Shown: positions 57,581 through 64,000 of the stretch, in pieces
Numbering within the stretch: the stretch's first letter is position 1
Layout: each line of letters starts with the position of its first letter
Assembly (NCBI RefSeq): GCF_000150275.1
Contig: NW_002060944.1
Span: 3,414,229-3,478,228 of the forward strand
DNA length: 64,000 nucleotides
Direction: 5' to 3'
From: Trichoplax adhaerens
Taxonomy: Eukaryota; Placozoa; Uniplacotomia; Trichoplacea; Trichoplacidae
Notes under the pieces: model-generated
What the model saw: only the letters and a program-made list of their open reading frames with translations
Told to the model about the DNA's origin: nothing
The model's database searches: none
Program-made: the position numbers and the translations under genes

Positions 57581-60500
57581 ATGGCTCGTGTTTATATTCA
57601 AATGATTCTTGCTATCAATATTTTATTGATAACCATGACATTAGCCGATACGACTGCCTTGGAGTATAATCGTTTGCCCGCTGTAGTTATTGCCGTTCTA
57701 GCCCGTGATGCTTCTGATTTTCTACCCACCTCATTGGCATGCCTAGCTAATTTAAATTACGATAAAAAAAGGATTGCTTTCTGGTAACTGGTAATTGTAT
57801 CAATATTTGTTAATATTACATGCAATTAACTCACATCAATGTAAACGTTCTGAATTTCTGCTTTAAATTTATTAGATTCTATTTTTATAGAAATTAAATT
57901 GCAAAAGAATGAGGATAGAGTTCAGCTTCCATGAATGCTATCTACTTACAAGACTGTATTTTACACGATATTTACTTATCATTATTACTATCTTATTTTA
58001 AGGTTTAAATCTACGTCATATTTTTTTATCACCTGCTTATGATTTACAACCCAACTTGTTGGCATACCTTGCTAAATTGAATTGCAATAGAAAGAGGACG
58101 GCGTTCAACTCTCATCAATGACATATTACATAAGAAAGTTTCATGTTACAGGATATCCTTTCGCATATTTGTTATTACTACTTCATCCATGTGACTTGAA
58201 GCCACCCATGATTTATATTTTTATCACCTACCCCTGGTCTTCTGTCCAACTTATTGCTAAATTAAATTGCAATGGAAAGACGATGACGTTCAACTTCTTT
58301 TAAATAGGATATTACTTAGAAATATCGCAAATGAGCATATCGTAAAATTATAGGCATTTAGCTAATTTATGATTGCTGCTTTGTCTATGAGGATATCATT
58401 TCAATACCTGCACGATATTTTCTATCCAGCTCGCTACTATTCCTTGCTAAATTGGGCTATAGTAATAAGGATACCACGCTAGCAATCGATAATACAACCA
58501 TTACTTAACATTATAGGCTACCATTTCGTAGCTATTGTTGCTGCTCTATCATATGATTTAAATGTGTAGCATTCTATTATCCGCAAGCGATAGTTATGCT
58601 CTAGACCAAATCATTTTTATCTTATCAAGCCATTTTGATCTTTTGACAGCCATAACTCTTCTTTGATAGCAAATCTGTTCGATTCTCTTCTAGGTGTTCA
58701 TATAACCACTAGTTCATAGAGTGATTTTAAATCTAAAAGCACCCTATTAGGTGCATTTTATCACCTTTAGGCAATGATTCATTTCTGGAACAGTCGAATT
58801 TTATTTTATTAACTCATTTCGATCAATTGACAGTCGTGAGCATATTTCTTTGATATCGGTAGCTGGTCTCTTTCATTCCCTTCTAAATTATTCATAAATG
58901 CATAGCTAGCTTAATTAGTAATTTTTTATTATAGGTGCTGTATATCTAATCACTTTCAAAGTGTAAACATTTTTCTAGCTGAGTTCACTTTTTTCCAACG
59001 TTCGTCAATGTGTAGCTAGCTTAATTAACAGTAAAAACTTAAAAGCATCGATACCACATATCATACGATGTATTTTTAACACCTTCAACGTATGATTATT
59101 TCCCAATTGAGCTCATTTCTATCCATTAAAAGCAGCAATAATTTTTTGATAGGTAACTTGGTTTGATTCTCCTCTAGTGTAAACCATGTATGAACATAGC
59201 TAGCTCATTCAGTAATTTTAAAGCTCATCAATCGATGTATTTTACTACCTTGTAATAGCAATTATTCTCTACATGAGCTGATTTTTATTTACTGTTAATC
59301 CAACTCATTTCTGATCTATTAACGGTAATGATACGCCTTTGATAGCTAATCTGCTCAATTTCCTTCCAAGCTGTTCAGAACATATTCGATAATGTAAAAA
59401 AAGCAACAATACATCACTCCTACGATGCACTATTTAATCAATATTTCTCAATTTTAATCGCTGTCCCTAGAGTACACTTTTCTATTTCAGAATCGTAGCA
59501 TTATAATATGAATTCATTAAAACAGCGATTGAACCTGCTGCAGATTTACTTTTAACCCAATACAATTTAATTTATAGTCCAGAATGGTAACGAATATTTA
59601 TTATAGGATAGATGCTACAATCGATATTTAATATCATTCTGGATAACGTATAAAGCCAGCTTATACCTTGTCATTTCTTCAATTTTATTTCTAATATAGA
59701 TTAATAAAATACTAAATCTATTCCTTAAAATGAATATTATCTAGGATAGCAACTGATAACAACCAAGATCAAACCGAAGAAATGCTGGTGGAATGGAAAA
59801 GTCAAGTCGAATCAGATTATCATCGAGTTGAAATTATGACCAGCAATAACTATTCATTGCAGACTGATCTTTCTCTGCAATGGACACCATCAAGATATAG
59901 ACATTTACTTCAACTTAGGCAACTAGCATTAGCCGCAGCATTAAAATATTGGGCTGATTACGTATTAGTAAGTCTAAATTTAGCCAAGTCAAGTGTTTTC
60001 CCGTTAAATTTATCTTTCAACAAAATTACTTTAGCGTCGTGTCGCATGGAAATAATCAACTAACTTAATGTAAAAGAATTTATTTAATATTGGTGAGAAT
60101 CAACGCTTGCATGTTTAATAAACTTATTTTAACGATTAGATAATTATAATTCATCGACTTTTCCGTAGGCATCAGTCGAGATTACTGTACAGAATCTATA
60201 ATGATAATTCATAAGCTCATTTATACGCACGTAAGGCCTCGTTATCTTTTCTTAGTATCCTACACACTAGCCGATTTCATATTTACTCAAACTACTGTAT
60301 ATCGCCTATACCGATAATGGCTGTTTCTATTTATAATCGAGAAGAGAATAACATATACTCGTAGATATCTGACCAGTAACTATAGAGTGAATTGGCTCAT
60401 ATTTAGATCGTGGAATGGCTAGAAATATTGTCGATTTTTACTATTTTGGCTGATGTATTGATAATTATATATTATACGTTTATGTTATACAATACTAGTA

Positions 60501-63500
60501 CAAACTCACGTCGCTTTGCCGACGGTTTACAATAATGTACCCATTTGTTAATAATTAACAGATAGTATTACCATTCGACATTATATATATCCCGGTAATA
60601 GCCAGGCACTACTATATTCATAGCTATGCTTGTAGAATACTACTTTTCAATAATGCATTCACGGATGAAATGCTATGAAATGCTATATTAAGATTAGTTG
60701 ATGGTCCATAGCACATTTTGACAACTAATGTGCGGTGATGGATATACCAAGTTAAGATTAGCAGGTACTGTAAGATATCTACAGTGCAGTACAATGCTCT
60801 TAGTACTGTGGTCAATTCTATACCAACCATTATAATGTGTCTAAGGATCGCTTGGGTGCAAGCGCTTGCTCTGTCGATAACAACCGTTATAAGTCATCTA
60901 ACAGTAGTATAAATACCCCAGCGCTGCTCGTTTAAAGGGTGGAATTGGGTGGGATTATACAATATTGGATATACCGAAATAAAGGAGTTTAGAAAATGAT
61001 ATTTAGCCATATTCGTAGTAATTAATTTTCACTAGTTTAGGCAATTTCAAATTTTAATAACGCCGATACTACAAGCAAGCTCGAGCAATTTTCATCGTAA
61101 AATTGCTACAAATATGCAGCATATTTCAGCTAGGGTATTTATAAATATCAGTACAAGGGAAATCGCTTATAGAAAGTAGTTAATCCTGTCCTCACGAAAA
61201 TATCCAATTAATATTATTTGTCAAATTTTATTTCTAAATTCATATATGCTTATTTTAGTTTGTAGATGCGGACAATTTTCTAACTGAACCAGACACCCTG
61301 ATTGAATTAATTAAATCTAATAGGTATAATAACAGATCAATTCTTTATATACCATATATAACTACTGTTAATTACGGGTATGGATGTATAACATCCTAGA
61401 TTTGTTGTATAGAATATTTGTTAATTAAGACACTAATTACATCTTTATATATTGTAATGTCAAGGTAAAATAATTCATTCTTTACAATGCTTCAATAACT
61501 CAATCATGACTTCTATCTTGATTCAATAAATTAAATTTAATGAAGATAACAACGAATTGTTTTTTATTTGTTAATTATTAATTACCGATATAAATACATA
61601 GCATCACTAATTATGATATATAATGTTAATTATAATATTATATGTATTTTATATTTACTTATAATTATAAGTCATTAATACGAATGTACTATAATTTTTT
61701 CTTTATAATGTTTTGAAAACTCGATCTTGATTTCATTAGTAATTAGTTAGTTGAAAATTTTTCAAACCTCTACCGATAGTTTCGGAATAAAACGGCTATA
61801 ACTTTATCAAGTTAAGCTGTAACAGGATAGAACTTATAAACAGTGCCTAACATGTTAGAAACCTGAAAAAGGTCGTTAGAGTATGTTCCGATAGCTATAA
61901 TTGGGGATATACAGATACAATAGCTATTAATTAAACGAGAAGCTTGTATACCAACGCTAGATGATTTATTCATTTTCTGGATTTATTATCGATTAGTAGA
62001 ATGCTAACCTTAGTTTAGCATCATTTGTAGTAAGCAAAACGATGGAAAGCGACTAACTCTGCTTTATTCTCACTTAGAACGATGGTTGCTCCATTGTTAA
62101 TTGAATCTAGACATTCCTATTACTCTAATTTTTGGTGTGGCGTAGATGAGCAGGTAGTTCAAAAATTTTTCAAGAAGCCTTATATTTATATTTGCTTCTT
62201 CCTTATATAACTCTCGATTGACCTTTTAACTGTAGGTATTTTATTGCTCCCATCACCTTACTGCATTAGCTATGATAAATCTTATTCTCATATCGTATGT
62301 ATTTCGGTTCACTGCGAGGAGAAACGCACAGAATCTTCCGCATATGATTTTATTTTAACAACTACTCTATTAACATTATCGTACGTAGAACCCTAACCCT
62401 AACCCTAACACCGCCAAGGGAAAGACTAGCTATCCTATTATGTTATATCGTTATATCCTGCAGTATACGCAAAATTACAGATGGCAATTTAATTTACTCT
62501 CTTCGATGTCGCGCATAAATTCCAATAGTAACCCTAGAAGTTATCATTGATCGCACTTTCTTTTGATTCTAAAACTAGCATATAATTTATATTTTAATTA
62601 ATCAAGTTTTACCTCCACCCTTATATTAACTAGATGTTTGTTTCCAATACCGTATACGGCGTGTAAGTTTAGCCACTAGTTGCCTTTTGGTGCGTCGTAG
62701 TAAATCTCACTTTCATTATGCTTATCGGTCTTTTAAGGGCTACTATCGCCGGACAGAAGATTATTTACCCACGCTTAAGCGCGAAAGAAAAGGAGTTTTA
62801 CAAGTAGCCATGATCCACTCAACATTTCTGATAGATTTAAATCGAAAATCCGTCGAGAAGTTTTCATTTTATCCTCCTCATTCAAGCTATCAGGGACACA
62901 TAGATGATTTATTAATCTTTTCCTATAGTGCTAAAATGGCAGGTAATTAACTTTAATTTAAACAATTTTTAAATAATTGAGTAAATTAAATACTACAACT
63001 TTCAAAATAATATTAAAAGCTTTTATAGTAAACTAGTATAGACTTGTACAGATAACATTTCGGTTCGAAATAAATACCGTCAGTAGTCTGAATTTCAGAG
63101 AATTATCTTGGCTATTCTCAACGTCAGAAATGTTAATAAGTACCTGATGGAATTCTAGTGAGATTTTGACCTAGTACGAGTACTTAAATTGCGGCAAAAA
63201 TTTTAGATATACTATATCTGTCCTTCACTTTGCTTCAAGGACAGAAGATGAAAATGTAAATACAACTATTGATTAAAAATTTTCCTTTTCTTAATAGGAA
63301 TACCCTTCCACTTATTAAATAATAAAATTTATGGTTATTTGTTCTCTTCGCCACAAGTGCAGGAACTAATTACAAGGAGAGAATCTTTTCTGAATTATAA
63401 ATTAAATCAACTACGTTAGTCCTGTGAAATTCTGATAACTAAATTTCACAACCAAGATATTTCAAAACCATAGTTAATTTTGGATATTGCTGAATTCGAC

Positions 63501-63932
63501 ATTTATTTCTCTTGGATATCTATATCTAGTTGATGGAATACAATTTCCAAGATGGAATTTAATCTCTGATCCTTGTCGGCAATGGGGAAAATTGCCCTTC
63601 GATCAGGTTTTGAATTTGTTTCTTTCCATTTTCAAAATATAATGTTCATCTTATGTCGTATGTGGTAGAGCTAATTTCATCCAATTATTCCAGCCAGACT
63701 ATATCTAATTATGCATTCAAGACTTTCAGAAATACAATGTCACTTTAACTACATTACGATAGATTTCTACGTATATTTGTCTCATTTATATCCCTAAGTC
63801 GCTCTTTAAATTGATGTGCTTACAGGTTTATGTCATTAATTTACTGCGTCGAAAAGAAAGAAGACAATATATGAAAGCTTTACTAGATGAAATTTGTTTA
63901 GATGCTGAATTTTTCGAAGCCATCGATGGCAG
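57581..63932 (+). CDS. Procollagen galactosyltransferase (COLGALT/GLT25D family), 3' end beyond window
   Basis: Exons: 57581-57783, 59745-59967, 61259-61323, 62078-62153, 62738-62942, 63298-63414, 63530-63606 and 63826-63932, about 291 residues so far, continuing past the right edge. Order of features: signal peptide (MILAINILLITMTLAD); LPAVVIAVLARDASDFLPTS and WIATDNNQD, the GT25 N-terminal donor-binding part; SRYRHLLQLRQLALAAAL; the metal-binding FVDADN (DxD); TMVAPLLIESRHSYYSNFWC; YYRRTEDYLPTL; MIHSTFLIDL and FYPPHSSY; then VYVINLLRRKERR and FEAIDGR, the start of the second glycosyltransferase-like domain. The enzyme adds galactose from UDP-Gal to hydroxylysine of collagen in the ER. Exon 1 ends within the Trp codon that opens the WIATD motif. 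Exon 7 (63530-63606, DGIQFPRWNL, KLPFDQ) is inferred from frame and conservation. Confidence 0.93.
57860..58570. repeat. Degenerate tandem copies resembling COLGALT exon 1
   Basis: Within intron 1 about five decayed segments resemble the 3' half of exon 1 (57713-57783). Cores: 57886-57930, 58037-58110, 58231-58300, 58411-58482, and a front-half match at 58517-58565. The second reads DLQPNLLAYLAKLN then RKRTAF, against exon 1 DFLPTSLACLANLN then KKRIAF. The third reads VQLIAKLNCN. Stops and drift elsewhere make them non-functional as read. Spacing is about 150-195 bp. Confidence 0.7.
58600..59400. repeat. Second degenerate array in COLGALT intron 1
   Basis: Four diverged segments of about 200-280 bp share the order [a/c]tcatttc-gatc, ttgacag or attaa(a/c), ctttgatagc, ctgttcgattctcttc and catagctagctta-attagtaatttt. 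They start near 58626, 58815, 59109 and 59306. They extend the decayed array just upstream but with different landmarks, so a common origin is unproven. Confidence 0.55.
62389..62409. repeat. Interstitial telomere-type repeat
   Basis: Three perfect CCCTAA hexamers (62391-62408) with matching flanking bases, the reverse complement of TTAGGG, lie in intron 4 (62154-62737) of the collagen galactosyltransferase gene. Confidence 0.9.
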
Positions 63933-64000
63933 GTATCTGCAGCTGTAGGATAGATATTAGGAATTGCATATTTAGGATTACTATAATTTAGCTTTTAAGC

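Overview
The window is nuclear DNA of an early-branching animal, most likely a placozoan (Trichoplax or a relative). It is AT-rich. Its genes are intron-rich with short exons and canonical GT-AG introns, and the gene set is animal: NELF-E, QTRT2, DPM2, EEIG/FAM102, PRRC2 and COLGALT-type collagen galactosyltransferase. The species is an inference from composition and gene content. No bacterial or viral coding block was seen. Nearly all real genes had to be rebuilt exon by exon, because single reading frames recover only fragments.

Layout: an ankyrin-repeat gene on the minus strand (872-2918, 5' end not found); about 7 kb with little recognisable; a three-CUB-domain membrane protein (plus, 10131-13260); QTRT2 (minus, 14179-18310) with an intron-containing tRNA-Arg(TCG) gene inside its first intron; a palindrome-rich tandem repeat between the divergent QTRT2 and NELFE starts; NELFE (plus, 19722-22725); a plant-like FKBP12 (minus, 24370-24726); DPM2 (plus, about 25351-27135); a TPR plus JmjC oxygenase-like gene (minus, 27668-29914); EEIG/FAM102 (plus, 31603-36931, with a possible alternative last exon to 37593); a gene-poor, repeat-rich 10 kb; PRRC2/BAT2 (plus, 48192-55816, first exon not found); and a collagen galactosyltransferase gene (plus, 57581 to beyond 63932) running off the right edge. 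From the CUB gene to EEIG, genes alternate strands as divergent and convergent pairs.

The genes do not form one pathway. They are housekeeping functions in RNA biology (QTRT2, NELF-E, PRRC2, tRNA-Arg), ER glycosylation and secretion (DPM2, COLGALT), signalling or folding (FKBP, EEIG) and the cell surface (CUB protein). I found no self-contained unknown system. The best leads are: a queuine-tRNA-transglycosylase gene hosting a tRNA gene; a decayed tandem array in COLGALT intron 1 whose units resemble its own first exon; a DPM2 gene whose initiator codon probably sits alone in its exon; a probable alternative C-terminus of EEIG; and a very abundant self-complementary TACAGTACTGTA-type motif.
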